Of a stretch of 35,293 nt of DNA, positions 16,146 through 24,460 are shown in pieces. This stretch comes from Bacteroidota bacterium (lineage in GTDB: Bacteria > Bacteroidota > Ignavibacteria > Ignavibacteriales > Ignavibacteriaceae): assembly GCA_021813585.1 (NCBI GenBank), contig JAKAJV010000061.1:1-35293 (forward strand). Direction: 5' to 3'. Within the stretch, counting starts at the first letter, position 1. The number at the start of each line of letters is the position of its first letter. The notes beneath the pieces are model-generated. The model was not told where the DNA came from. It made no database searches and worked only from the letters and a program-made list of their open reading frames with translations. A program made the position numbers and the translations under genes.

Positions 16146-16160
16146 ATTAAGATAAAGTAG

Positions 16161-16206
16161 TGGAGTAATGGAGTAGTGGAATTTACTCCATTATTCCATT
16201 ACTCCA
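16161..16206. terminator. 20-bp hairpin of GGAGTAATGG repeats, possible bidirectional terminator
   Basis: Left arm 16161-16180 and right arm 16187-16206 pair over 20 positions, with two G-T wobbles and a 6-base loop. The arms are built from degenerate TGGAGTAA units. It lies between convergent genes (lptB and the esterase), where a two-way terminator is expected, but there is no clean T-run right after either arm, so the function is only suggested. Confidence 0.45.
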
Positions 16207-16268
16207 ACACTCCAAAGTTTATTTTTGTATTGGACGACTAAATAAAATTTAATCTCAAACTATGTTTT

Positions 16269-17420
16269 TTACTTTCCGAACAAGAACTCCAGATATCTCC
16301 AATTTCTCTTTGCCCAGGCGGCTTCGTTGTGTAAAGCGCCTGCGGCAATATAATATTTAAAATCTTTTCCCTGAACATATCCTTTCGACTCCAACGCCTT
16401 AACCATTTCGTCCAGGCCGGGTTTAAGCCTTGATTCAAGCCCCAGTGTGCCGATATCAAAATAAACACGTATATTTTTTTTCGGACCGGCATAATTAACT
16501 ACATCGGGTACAAAATCTATATCTTCAATATGGAATGCAGGCGATAGGCACGCAGCTTTTGAGAAAACTTCGGGATATTCCCAAAGCAGCATAAAAGAAA
16601 TTAATGCCCCGGCAGAGGAGCCGCCCACAGCAGTATTCTGTCTTTCCGGTAATGTGCGAAAATTTTTGTCTATAAATGGTTTTAAAATATCGACAACAAA
16701 TTTCATATATGCATGTCCCTGCTTGGAGTCGATGTATTCTTCATTCCTGTCAATGGTGTTGTATATCCCCACGATTATAATTTCTCGAATGGCTCCTGCT
16801 TTAATCAGGCTATCGGCGCTTTCATCAAGCTGCCAATCAACGCCGAATGAAGAAGTTTGCGGATCGAAAAGGTTTTGCCCGTCCTGCATATAAAGTACGG
16901 GGTACCTTCTAGTCTTATTAGTTTCGTAGGAAGGCGGGAGCCAGACAATAACATCTCTCGGCTTTATGCCTTGGCCTTTCATCCCACGGAAATATTTTAC
17001 CGTGCCGGTAATCTGTCCTTTAAATGAAGATTTGTTTTGGTCTGTTACTCCGTTCTTCCATTTTGAAATTGAAATTTTTACAACGGTATCTTTTTCAACT
17101 TTTAAACTGCTGTTGCCTGGTACCGATCCGTTAGGCGCAAGTGCTTCGTTATTCCATGAGCCCTTAGTAAATTTATATTCGATTTCGGTTTCAGTGTTAA
17201 AAGGAATGATCTTTTCGAAAGTGGAGTCGTTCAATTTAATAAGTGGAACGGCAGAGGGATTCCAATTTCCCAACTCCGGGCAATTGCCGGTAATATACAC
17301 CAGTGAATCTCTTTTAATGCCTGGTGCAGTAACTTCAAAAGTTACCTTTTCTTTTTTAACCTGGGAATGAATTGAGGTAAAGCATAAAAAGACAATCAGC
17401 GGGATAAAAACTTTTTTCAT
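16269..17420 (-). CDS. Secreted esterase with N-terminal CBM20 starch-binding-like domain
   Basis: A 383-residue protein with signal peptide (KKVFIPLIVFLCFTSIHSQ). Residues about 25-121 form a CBM20-like domain (VTFEVTAPGI..LVYITGNCPELGNWNPSAVPL..EYKFTKGSW). Residues about 135-383 form an esterase-D/Fes-type alpha/beta hydrolase: VIVWLPPSYETNKTRRYPVLYMQDGQNLFD, then the nucleophile elbow GGSSAG with Ser269 and a likely catalytic histidine in GALHNEAAW (about 364). Enzymes of this type cleave esters of siderophores or of acylated sugars; with the CBM20 domain a carbohydrate ester is a reasonable guess. It is a single gene, convergent with lptB and divergent from the CPBP-like gene. Confidence 0.9.
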   Translation of the reverse strand: MKKVFIPLIVFLCFTSIHSQVKKEKVTFEVTAPGIKRDSLVYITGNCPELGNWNPSAVPLIKLNDSTFEKIIPFNTETEIEYKFTKGSWNNEALAPNGSVPGNSSLKVEKDTVVKISISKWKNGVTDQNKSSFKGQITGTVKYFRGMKGQGIKPRDVIVWLPPSYETNKTRRYPVLYMQDGQNLFDPQTSSFGVDWQLDESADSLIKAGAIREIIIVGIYNTIDRNEEYIDSKQGHAYMKFVVDILKPFIDKNFRTLPERQNTAVGGSSAGALISFMLLWEYPEVFSKAACLSPAFHIEDIDFVPDVVNYAGPKKNIRVYFDIGTLGLESRLKPGLDEMVKALESKGYVQGKDFKYYIAAGALHNEAAWAKRNWRYLEFLFGK

Positions 17421-17569
17421 TTGTTATAGTGCTATTTAAAGATATTTCCGGATTTTGATTTTTTATTTTTTGTTGTCGGTAAAAATAACAATTTTGCAGT
17501 GTAATTTTTTATATGCGCTATAAATTACAATTTATGTTTGGCTAAAGATAACCGTACTTACAATTTTTT

Positions 17570-18367
17570 ATGCAGAACAAAAAGTTTAAAATAAAAGATG
17601 AAGCCGTTGAGCTTTTTAACTTAATAAAGACGCTCGACAAGAAAGTAGTTACGGTGCTGCTTTCGGTTTCTGTACTTCAGACTGTTTCTTGGTATTATAC
17701 CTCGCGTACTTTTTTCAGGCAGAATTTCTTTAATCTACTGAGCTCAAATCCGGCTGTACTGTTTTATGAGTTCGGCTATTGGTATGCGGGAGATTTTTTT
17801 ACGCTGTTCATACTCCCGTTTTTAATTATCAAATTTATACTGAAAGACAGAGTTGCCAATTACGGAGTTACAGTGGGGGATTATAAAGCGGGCTTAAAAT
17901 TGTCGGCCGTGTTCATAATTATAATGGTTCCGGTAATCTGGTTTGCATCTTCCGAGCCGGCTTTTATCATCACTTATCCGCTGCTGGTCTCAGCCAGGAA
18001 TTCCTGGACGATCTTTTTCATTTACGAGCTTGGGCTTATTGTTTATTTATTCGCGTGGGAATTCATATGGCGCGGATTTATGCTTTTCGGTTTAAAAGAA
18101 AAATTCGGATATTACGCCGTGATTATTCAGATGATTCCGTTTTTAATTTTGCACAACGGCAAACCGCCTGCCGAAACTTTCGGTGCTATAATAGGCGGAA
18201 TAGCGCTCGGTATTTTAGCATATAGAACAAGGTCTATCTATTATTGCGTAATTACTCACTCCGGTGTTATGTTTACCATAGACATATTCTCAACTCTGCG
18301 CTACCGGGCGGGTGAATTCGGTACAGGGATAAATTCTTTTATACATGTTTTAAAACAAATTGTTTGA
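17570..18367 (+). CDS. CPBP (CAAX/bacteriocin-processing) family membrane protein, variant active site
   Basis: A 265-residue protein with about seven membrane segments. The C-terminal half matches the CPBP/Abi family: FAWEFIWRGFMLFGL stands where the EExxxR motif lies, FLILH (His195) gives motif 2, and ITHSGVMF (His230) gives motif 3. The first glutamate of the EE pair is replaced by Trp163 and the asparagine of HxxxN is missing, so intramembrane protease activity is uncertain. The HNGKPPAETFGAIIGG stretch hints at a subgroup with its own pattern. It starts upstream of pdxJ with a 9-bp gap and is probably co-transcribed with it. Confidence 0.78.
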   Translation: MQNKKFKIKDEAVELFNLIKTLDKKVVTVLLSVSVLQTVSWYYTSRTFFRQNFFNLLSSNPAVLFYEFGYWYAGDFFTLFILPFLIIKFILKDRVANYGVTVGDYKAGLKLSAVFIIIMVPVIWFASSEPAFIITYPLLVSARNSWTIFFIYELGLIVYLFAWEFIWRGFMLFGLKEKFGYYAVIIQMIPFLILHNGKPPAETFGAIIGGIALGILAYRTRSIYYCVITHSGVMFTIDIFSTLRYRAGEFGTGINSFIHVLKQIV

Positions 18368-18376
18368 GGTTAAGAA

Positions 18377-19087
18377 ATGAAATTTTCTTTGAACATAGAT
18401 CATATTGCCACTTTAAGAAACGCCAGAGGCGAAGACCAGCCCGACCCGGTTACCGCTGCTCTTATTGCAGAGCAGTCCGGGGTAGACGGCATAGTAGTTC
18501 ATTTAAGGGAAGACAGGCGGCATATAAACGAAAGGGACGTCCGGCTTCTCCGTGAGTTGATTACTACTAAGCTTGATCTGGAAATGGCTGCTACTGATGA
18601 AATAATCAGGATCGCATGCGATGTAGGTCCCGAGCTTTCTACAATAGTGCCGGAGAAAAGACAGGAGCTTACTACAGAAGGCGGGATTAACGTTATCGAT
18701 AATATAACAAGGCTTAAGGAAGCTATTAAAGACTTGCACAACTCGGAGATACTTGTATCTTTGTTCATCGAGCCCAACCTTGACCAAATTGATGCCGCCG
18801 CAGAAATTAGTTCCGATTTCATAGAAATTCATACCGGCGTGTTTGCCAATGCAATTACTGAAGAAGAACAATTTGACGAGCTTGAAAAAATTAGAATAGC
18901 AGTTAAGCATGCAAAGAAGCTTGGCCTTGGCGTTAATGCTGGTCACGGTCTGGATTACCAAAACATAAAAATATTCAGAGAAGTTCCGGACATAGATGAA
19001 GTAAGCATTGGCCATGCAATTATTGCCAGAGCAGTGTTTACCGGCTTAAAAGAAGCTGTGCGGGAAATGATTAGACTTATTAGATAA
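18377..19087 (+). CDS. pdxJ: Pyridoxine 5'-phosphate synthase PdxJ
   Basis: Catalyses ring closure of 1-deoxyxylulose 5-phosphate with 3-amino-2-oxopropyl phosphate in the DXP-dependent vitamin B6 pathway. The 236 residues match the usual length and contain LNIDHIATLRNARG, DGIVVHLREDRRHINERDV, LDLEMAATDEI, IVPEKRQELTTEGG, FIEPNLDQIDAAAE, IEIHTGVFA, GLGVNAGHGLDYQN and EVSIGHAIIARAVF, all standard PdxJ signatures. GAGG lies 8 bases before the ATG. The next gene starts 1 bp after the stop. No other B6 genes are present. Confidence 0.98.
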   Translation: MKFSLNIDHIATLRNARGEDQPDPVTAALIAEQSGVDGIVVHLREDRRHINERDVRLLRELITTKLDLEMAATDEIIRIACDVGPELSTIVPEKRQELTTEGGINVIDNITRLKEAIKDLHNSEILVSLFIEPNLDQIDAAAEISSDFIEIHTGVFANAITEEEQFDELEKIRIAVKHAKKLGLGVNAGHGLDYQNIKIFREVPDIDEVSIGHAIIARAVFTGLKEAVREMIRLIR

Positions 19088-19088
19088 A

Positions 19089-20699
19089 ATGAAACCCGGT
19101 TGGATTAAAAATTATTTCTGTGCGATAAAATTCTTTTCCGCACTTACTTTTTTATTTTTCGCATATACTGCCGATGCACAATATAAAAATGTAAGAGTGG
19201 ACAGGCCGGGTACTAGGGATGCCGAGGAAGTTTCAATTTCTATAAATCCTGTTAAGCCCGAGTTTTTGGCAGCAGGCGCAAACTTAAATTATTTTTTTAG
19301 CTCCTCGAATAACGGTTTGGTCTGGACGCAGAGCAGCATGCAGTCTGCATTCGGTGTGTGGGGCGATCCGTGTCTGCTGTACGACGGTCTGAGTAATTTG
19401 TATTTTGTACATCTATCCTACCCGCCGCCGGCTGTAGGCAGCTGGATCGACCGGATAGTCGTTCAAAAATCTACGGACAACGGATTAACTTGGAACAGCG
19501 GCATTGGTGTAGGACTGAATCCGCCGAAGCAGCAGGATAAAGCCTGGTTGGGCGTTGATCTTTCCAGCCAAAAATATAAAAATAATTTATACCTGGCCTG
19601 GACTCAATTCGACAAATACGGCAGCAATTCACCGCAAGACAGCAGCGTAATTTTATTTTCACGTTCAACCGACCAAGGAATAAACTGGTCTAGCCCGGTA
19701 AGAGTAAGCGACCGTGCGGGGGATTGTCTGGACAGCGATTCCACCGATGAAGGCGCAGTTCCGTGTGTCGGACCGAATGGAGAAGTTTATTTGAGCTGGG
19801 CTGGTCCGTTGGGAATTATGTTTGATAAGTCTACCGACGGGGGAGTAACTTTCGGCAAGGATATCTACGTAACCGATCAGCCGGGAGGATGGGATTTTAA
19901 TGTTGCCGGAATTTTCCGGTGCAACGGTCTGCCAGTTACTGCCTGCGATACAAGCCATTCGGTTTATAGAGGGAATATCTATATCCTTTGGTCGGATCAA
20001 AGGAACGGCGAGACCAATACAGATGTTTTTTTAATTAAGTCTACCGACGGCGGAAACACTTGGGGTAAAACCGTAAAAGTAAATAATGATAATTCGGATA
20101 CGCAGCAGTTTTTTCCGTGGATGGCAATTGATCAAACTACCGGGTTTATTTATGTGGTCTTTTACGACAGGAGAAATACGATGCATGCCGCTACGGATGT
20201 TTATCTAGCAAGGTCATCTGACGGCGGGGACAGCTTCCAGAATTTCAAGATCAGCGATTCGTCTTTTACTCCCGATGCAAGTATTTTTTTCGGCGATTAC
20301 ACAAACATTGCAGCTTACAAAGGAAGAATATATCCTATCTGGATGAGAATGGATGTCGGCTCTTTAAGCATCTGGACGGCACCGCTGAGCGATTCGGATT
20401 TGGTAACGAGCGTATCCGGTTTGAATCCGTCAGTTAATAATTTTGAGCTTATGCAAAACTATCCCAATCCGTTCAATCCGGCTACAAAATTGTCATTTGT
20501 CATTGGTCATTCGTCATTTGTTTCATTAAAAGTTTATGACGTTTTGGGAAGAGAAATTGAAACGATTGTAAATGAAGAAAAGCCTACGGGAATTTACCGA
20601 GTTGATTTCGACGGCAGCAAGCTTGCAAGCGGAATATATTTTTATAGAATTGAAGCCGGAGAGTTTATACAAACTAGGAAAATGTTATTGATCAAATAA
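19089..20699 (+). CDS. Exported sialidase-like (Asp-box/BNR) protein with T9SS sorting domain
   Basis: A 536-residue secreted protein. A signal peptide (FFSALTFLFFAYTADAQ) leads into a beta-propeller built from Asp-box repeats: SSSNNGLVWTQ, KSTDNGLTWNS, RSTDQGINWSS, KSTDGGVTFGK, KSTDGGNTWGK and RSSDGGDSF. This is the sialidase/BNR fold, though no sialidase catalytic set is evident, so hydrolase activity is unproven. The last 85 or so residues, from NFELMQNYPNPFNPATK to TRKMLLIK, are a type A sorting domain that sends the protein through the type IX secretion system to the surface. Its start is 1 bp after pdxJ. Part of the sorting domain is encoded by a heptamer repeat (20491-20527). Confidence 0.9.
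   Translation: MKPGWIKNYFCAIKFFSALTFLFFAYTADAQYKNVRVDRPGTRDAEEVSISINPVKPEFLAAGANLNYFFSSSNNGLVWTQSSMQSAFGVWGDPCLLYDGLSNLYFVHLSYPPPAVGSWIDRIVVQKSTDNGLTWNSGIGVGLNPPKQQDKAWLGVDLSSQKYKNNLYLAWTQFDKYGSNSPQDSSVILFSRSTDQGINWSSPVRVSDRAGDCLDSDSTDEGAVPCVGPNGEVYLSWAGPLGIMFDKSTDGGVTFGKDIYVTDQPGGWDFNVAGIFRCNGLPVTACDTSHSVYRGNIYILWSDQRNGETNTDVFLIKSTDGGNTWGKTVKVNNDNSDTQQFFPWMAIDQTTGFIYVVFYDRRNTMHAATDVYLARSSDGGDSFQNFKISDSSFTPDASIFFGDYTNIAAYKGRIYPIWMRMDVGSLSIWTAPLSDSDLVTSVSGLNPSVNNFELMQNYPNPFNPATKLSFVIGHSSFVSLKVYDVLGREIETIVNEEKPTGIYRVDFDGSKLASGIYFYRIEAGEFIQTRKMLLIK
20491..20527 (+). repeat. Degenerate TCATTTG heptamer repeat inside a coding region
   Basis: About five units of the form TCATT(T/G/C)G lie back to back within the sorting domain of the preceding gene and encode LSFVIGHSSFVSL. 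Because 7 is not a multiple of 3, the successive units are read in different frames. Confidence 0.7.
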
Positions 20700-20715
20700 A
20701 ATTTTGAAAAATATT

Positions 20716-20755
20716 ATTCAACCAAATAGGTTGAATATTAACGCCCCGTTTTTTA
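20716..20755 (+). terminator. Weak hairpin after the T9SS cargo gene
   Basis: ATTCAACC (20716-20723) and GGTTGAAT (20729-20736) form an 8-bp stem with a 5-base loop, followed 13 bases later by a T-rich run (20749-20755). The gap to the T-run makes this a weak terminator call. Confidence 0.35.
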
Positions 20756-20783
20756 TTTTGGCACAAACAAAGAATGCGGTCTA

Positions 20784-21395
20784 ATGAACTAGATAGTTTT
20801 AATCGGCGATATAGTGGGCTCTAAAAATATTAAGAGCCGCGCTGCCGTTCAAAAAAGACTTAACAAGCTTTTAAGCAGCATAAATGAAAACAGCAATTCG
20901 CTGGATTCGCCCTTTACCATAACTTTAGGGGATGAATTTCAGGCGCTGTATAAAGAGGCGGATAAAATTTTTAACGATATATGGAAAATTATGTTCGCAT
21001 TGTATCCCGAACGCGTAAGGTTTTCAATCGGTGTGGGCAAATTAAATACAAAGATAAACCGCTGGCAGGCAATCGGTATGGATGGTCCCGCATTCTACAG
21101 CGCAAGAGAAGGTCTTAACCGGCTGAAAGCTAATTCATATCTGCTGTGTATAAGCGGTAAGGATCTGGATAACAGCGAGCTGATAAACCAGATACTATTC
21201 TTCGTTTCTTTTTCAATTAAAAAATGGAAATATACCAGGATGAATATTTTTAACTTCCTATTGGAAGACATGCCGGTAAAAAGCATTGCACGGAAATTAA
21301 GAATGTCCGATAAGGCGGTTTATAAGAATATTGATACCGGCGGAATGTACTTAATGATAAATATTTTCGATGAAATAACTAAAGGGCACTTCTAA
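20784..21395 (+). pseudogene. SatD-family protein gene with in-frame TAG at codon 3 and altered 3' end
   Basis: Reading from ATG at 20784 gives M-N-stop-IVLIGDIVGSKNIKSRAAVQKRL. With the TAG (20790-20792) read as TAT, the start would be MNYIVLIGDIVGS, the standard SatD-family N-terminus. The rest is intact: FTITLGDEFQALYKEAD, RVRFSIGVGKLNT, and AIGMDGPAFYSAREGLNRLK. The C-terminal part is HTH-like (KSIARKLRMSDKAVYKNI), suggesting nucleic-acid binding; the family's function is not established. The only standard start after the TAG is GTG at 20814, which would delete the conserved GDIV. The 3' end is interrupted by a 98-bp MITE-like element that supplies the final GHF and stop. A sequencing error at codon 3 is an alternative. 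Confidence 0.7.
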
Positions 21396-21481
21396 AAACT
21401 CTTAAATTCTTCATGTACCTTGTGAAATCTTTTCGCTTTCTACGTTTTAGGTTTTAAATTAGGCCGTTTTTAGAAGTGCCC
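21384..21481. mobile_element. 98-bp MITE-like element with 16-bp inverted repeats
   Basis: Perfect 16-bp terminal inverted repeats, GGGCACTTCTAAAAAC (21384-21399) and GTTTTTAGAAGTGCCC (21466-21481), enclose 66 bp with no ORF. Direct TAAA repeats flank it at 21380-21383 and 21482-21485, which fits a 4-bp target-site duplication. The left repeat overlaps the last codons and the stop of the SatD-family gene. It is unrelated in sequence to the 147-bp repeat. The parent transposase is not in the window. Confidence 0.72.
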
Positions 21482-21543
21482 TAAATCTTTAAATGCAGCC
21501 GGAAGGAAAGCTTAATGCTGCAATTTTATTTTTTATTTCCTAA

Positions 21544-22323
21544 ATGACTCTTAAACAAAAGCTAGACTATCATTATAAAGCCTTCGACAAAACAAAAATC
21601 TCACCCGACCCGCTTCAGTTCCTTCATCTGTTCGCCGATGAAAAAGATATTGAAGCTGCCGGGTTTATATCTTCAATATTTGCCTACGGCAACGTTAAAC
21701 AAATAATTAATACGCTGGATAAAATATTTTTAATAGCAGGTAAAAGTCCGTTCGATTTTATTTTTAATTTTCATAAAATGGGAATCCCCGGCGGGATGAA
21801 AACCTTGAAGCACCGTTTCTACACAAGCGAAGATATAACCGTCTTGTTTACCGTGCTGAACATGATTTACAATGAGTACGGAATGCTTAAATACCTCTTC
21901 CTAAAATTTTATAAACCGGGCGAGCCCGATATAAAAAATACTCTTTCGAGGTTTTCAAATTTCTTTTTAGAATCTGTACAGAAGGTGAATGAGGGAAATT
22001 TAACGCAAGGATTAAGATTTATGTTTCCTCTTCCCGAGCTTGGAAGCGCATGCAAGAGGATGAATTTATTTTTAAGGTGGATGATTAGGGAAGACGAACT
22101 AGATTTCGGAATCTGGAATGAAGTACCGAAAAATAAACTAATAATTCCAGTAGATACACACGTTGCCAGGATATGCCGGACTCTCGGCTTAACGGAACGC
22201 CGTAACGTAAGCTGGAAGATGGCCGAAGAAATTACACAAAGCTTAAAGAAGTTCGATCCGGCAGACCCGGTTAAGTACGATTTCGCAATTTGTCATATCG
22301 GTATGCGCAAATTGGCATTTTAA
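21544..22323 (+). CDS. TIGR02757 family protein (HhH-GPD-like, DUF2400)
   Basis: A 259-residue soluble protein. It carries the family landmarks FLHLFADEKDIEAAGFISSIFAYGNVKQI near the N-terminus and, at the C-terminus, ELGSACKRMNLFLRWMIR, then LIIPVDTHVARICRTLGLTERRNVSWKMAEEITQSLKKFDPADPVKYDFAICHIG. The PxDTHVxR segment resembles the helix-hairpin-helix DNA glycosylase superfamily, so a nucleic-acid role is often proposed, but none is established. Length is normal for the family. No clear Shine-Dalgarno sequence precedes the ATG. It stands alone between the SatD remnant and the OPT gene. Confidence 0.9.
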   Translation: MTLKQKLDYHYKAFDKTKISPDPLQFLHLFADEKDIEAAGFISSIFAYGNVKQIINTLDKIFLIAGKSPFDFIFNFHKMGIPGGMKTLKHRFYTSEDITVLFTVLNMIYNEYGMLKYLFLKFYKPGEPDIKNTLSRFSNFFLESVQKVNEGNLTQGLRFMFPLPELGSACKRMNLFLRWMIREDELDFGIWNEVPKNKLIIPVDTHVARICRTLGLTERRNVSWKMAEEITQSLKKFDPADPVKYDFAICHIGMRKLAF

Positions 22324-22415
22324 ATTTTGGTGAATAATAAGTTTGTATTTATAGCAATTTATTCAAATATTTACCTTCAATTTTTCTCTATATAATTTTT
22401 AAGGAGTAATCCAAT

Positions 22416-24434
22416 ATGGCAGAAAACAAGTCCCCTGCTGAAGAGTTCAAGCCTTATATTTCCCCAAAAGATTTCATACCGGAATTTACTTTAAAAGCAA
22501 TAATCCTCGGCGGAATCTTCGGTATTATATTCGGTGCTTCTTCCGTTTACTTAGGATTAAAAGTGGGAATGACTGTTAGTGCATCAATACCTATTGCAGT
22601 ATTAGCCATTTCGGTTTTTAAGAAATTTGGAAATGCTACCATTCTTGAAAACAATATTGTTCAGACAATCGGTTCGGCCGGAGAGTCGGTTGCAGCCGGT
22701 GTTGTATTTACTATACCCGCGCTGCTTTTTCTACCGGGCGGCATGGCATACTTTAAATATTTTCAGATTTTTGTTCTTGCATTAGCCGGAGGTGTTCTAG
22801 GTGTTCTTTTTATGATTCCCTTAAGAAGAGCCTTGATTGTTAAAGAACATGGTGTCCTTCCTTATCCCGAAGGAACTGCCTGCGCTGATGTTCTTGTAGC
22901 CGGTGAAAAAGGCGGGAACCTTGCAAAGAAAGTTTATTACGGTTTGGGAATTGCTTTCCTTTATAAATTTTTAATGTCAATTCTGGGGTTGTGGAAAGAT
23001 GTACCGACGTATGTATTCGCCAGAAAATCAGCTTTGCCTAACGCTACTATTAACGGCGAAATAACTCCTGAACTTTTAGGCGTGGGTTATATTATCGGTC
23101 CCAGGATTGCAGGCATAATGGTTGCCGGAGGTGTGTTATCTTGGATTGTACTTATTCCGCTTATAACACTTCTCGGCGATCAGTTAACTTCTATCTTTCC
23201 ACCTGGAGCTAAGCTTATTTCGCAGATGTCGCCGAGTGAAATATGGAATAACTATATTAGGTACATCGGTGCGGGTGCGGTAACATTCGGTGGATTAATT
23301 ACATTAATTAAATCCATCCCTACAATCGTCAGCGCCTTCTCGGATTCATTTAAAGATATAAAAGCCAATAGAGCCAACAAGCAAAATAATGTAGCAGGAA
23401 ATGTTGAAAGAACCTCGAAAGATATTCCTTTATCAATCGTATTAGGCGGAAGTCTGTTGCTGGTTATTTTCATGGCGATAATACCTTCTATACCTACAAA
23501 CTTTCTGTCGTCTGTTATGGTTGTAATTTTCGGATTCTTCTTCGTAACGGTTTCATCAAGGATTGTAGGGCTTATAGGCTCATCTTCCAATCCGGTATCG
23601 GGAATGACCATTGCGACTTTAATGGCAACTTCATTGATATTTGTCGGCATTGGCTGGACCGGAAGCTTTTATGAACCTCTTGCACTTGTCGTTGGTTCGG
23701 TTGTTTGTATTGCTGTAGCAAACGCCGGTTCAACATCCCAGGATTTGAAGACCGGATTTTTAGTAGGTGCTACTCCGGTAAAACAGCAGGTCGGGTTGAT
23801 AATCGGTGTGCTTGTTTCTGTAGTAGCAGTAGGGTTTACACTCTTACTACTTGAGCGTACTGTAGGAGTAGGACAAATCACTCCACAGCATCCCGAACCC
23901 TTACCGGCTCCGCAGGCAATTTTAATGGCAACAGTAATAAAAGGACTGCTAAGCCAGAATCTTCCGTGGGCGCTCGTGCTTATCGGGATGGGGCTTTCGC
24001 TTGTTATGGAGCTGTCCGGAGTATCATCTTTAGCATTTGCGGTTGGAGCTTATCTTCCTTTATCAACCACTACTACAATTTATGCAGGCGGACTGATAAA
24101 ATGGATTGTAGATAAGAGGAAAAAAACCGGCAAAGAAGAATCAGATATCGGACCGGGTGCTTTGTTCAGTTCGGGTTTAATTGCAGGCGGAACAATTACA
24201 GGAATTTTAGTCGCGGTATTAATCGGCTGGACCGTTGGGCATGATTCCTCAGGGAATGCAATTACTTTTATCGACAAAGTACATCAGACAGTGCTTGGTA
24301 TTTTCTCCAGTGGAGCTACCGGAACTTTTGCAGATTCCCTGGGCGGCTGGGGCGATATTCTCGGCTTAATATTCTTCGGACTGCTTTCATTCTTATTATA
24401 TAAGGTTGCAATGAGCAAGGAAGACAAGATTTAA
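22416..24434 (+). CDS. OPT family oligopeptide/metal-chelate transporter
   Basis: A 672-residue inner-membrane transporter with about 14-16 hydrophobic segments. It shows the OPT-family start EFTLKAIILGGIFGIIFGASSVYLGLKVGMTVSASIPIAVLAISVF, the NNIVQTIGSAGESVAAGVVFTIPALLFL block and the PYPEGTACADVLVAGEKGG motif. The family imports oligopeptides or metal-siderophore/chelate complexes with a cation gradient; the bacterial branch's substrates are mostly untested. A strong AAGGAG lies 9 bases upstream of the ATG and a TATAAT at 22391-22396. It is followed 26 bp later by an MFS gene, perhaps co-transcribed. Confidence 0.95.
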   Translation: MAENKSPAEEFKPYISPKDFIPEFTLKAIILGGIFGIIFGASSVYLGLKVGMTVSASIPIAVLAISVFKKFGNATILENNIVQTIGSAGESVAAGVVFTIPALLFLPGGMAYFKYFQIFVLALAGGVLGVLFMIPLRRALIVKEHGVLPYPEGTACADVLVAGEKGGNLAKKVYYGLGIAFLYKFLMSILGLWKDVPTYVFARKSALPNATINGEITPELLGVGYIIGPRIAGIMVAGGVLSWIVLIPLITLLGDQLTSIFPPGAKLISQMSPSEIWNNYIRYIGAGAVTFGGLITLIKSIPTIVSAFSDSFKDIKANRANKQNNVAGNVERTSKDIPLSIVLGGSLLLVIFMAIIPSIPTNFLSSVMVVIFGFFFVTVSSRIVGLIGSSSNPVSGMTIATLMATSLIFVGIGWTGSFYEPLALVVGSVVCIAVANAGSTSQDLKTGFLVGATPVKQQVGLIIGVLVSVVAVGFTLLLLERTVGVGQITPQHPEPLPAPQAILMATVIKGLLSQNLPWALVLIGMGLSLVMELSGVSSLAFAVGAYLPLSTTTTIYAGGLIKWIVDKRKKTGKEESDIGPGALFSSGLIAGGTITGILVAVLIGWTVGHDSSGNAITFIDKVHQTVLGIFSSGATGTFADSLGGWGDILGLIFFGLLSFLLYKVAMSKEDKI

Positions 24435-24460
24435 TTTTAATTTATGAAACGGGGACCACA

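Noticed and set aside
18503-19015. 170-codon ORF on the minus strand inside pdxJ
   Set aside because: Complete overlap with a confident pdxJ; composition is that of an antisense shadow.
23252-23650. 132-codon minus-strand ORF inside the OPT gene
   Set aside because: Antisense of a membrane protein; no start signal or domain.
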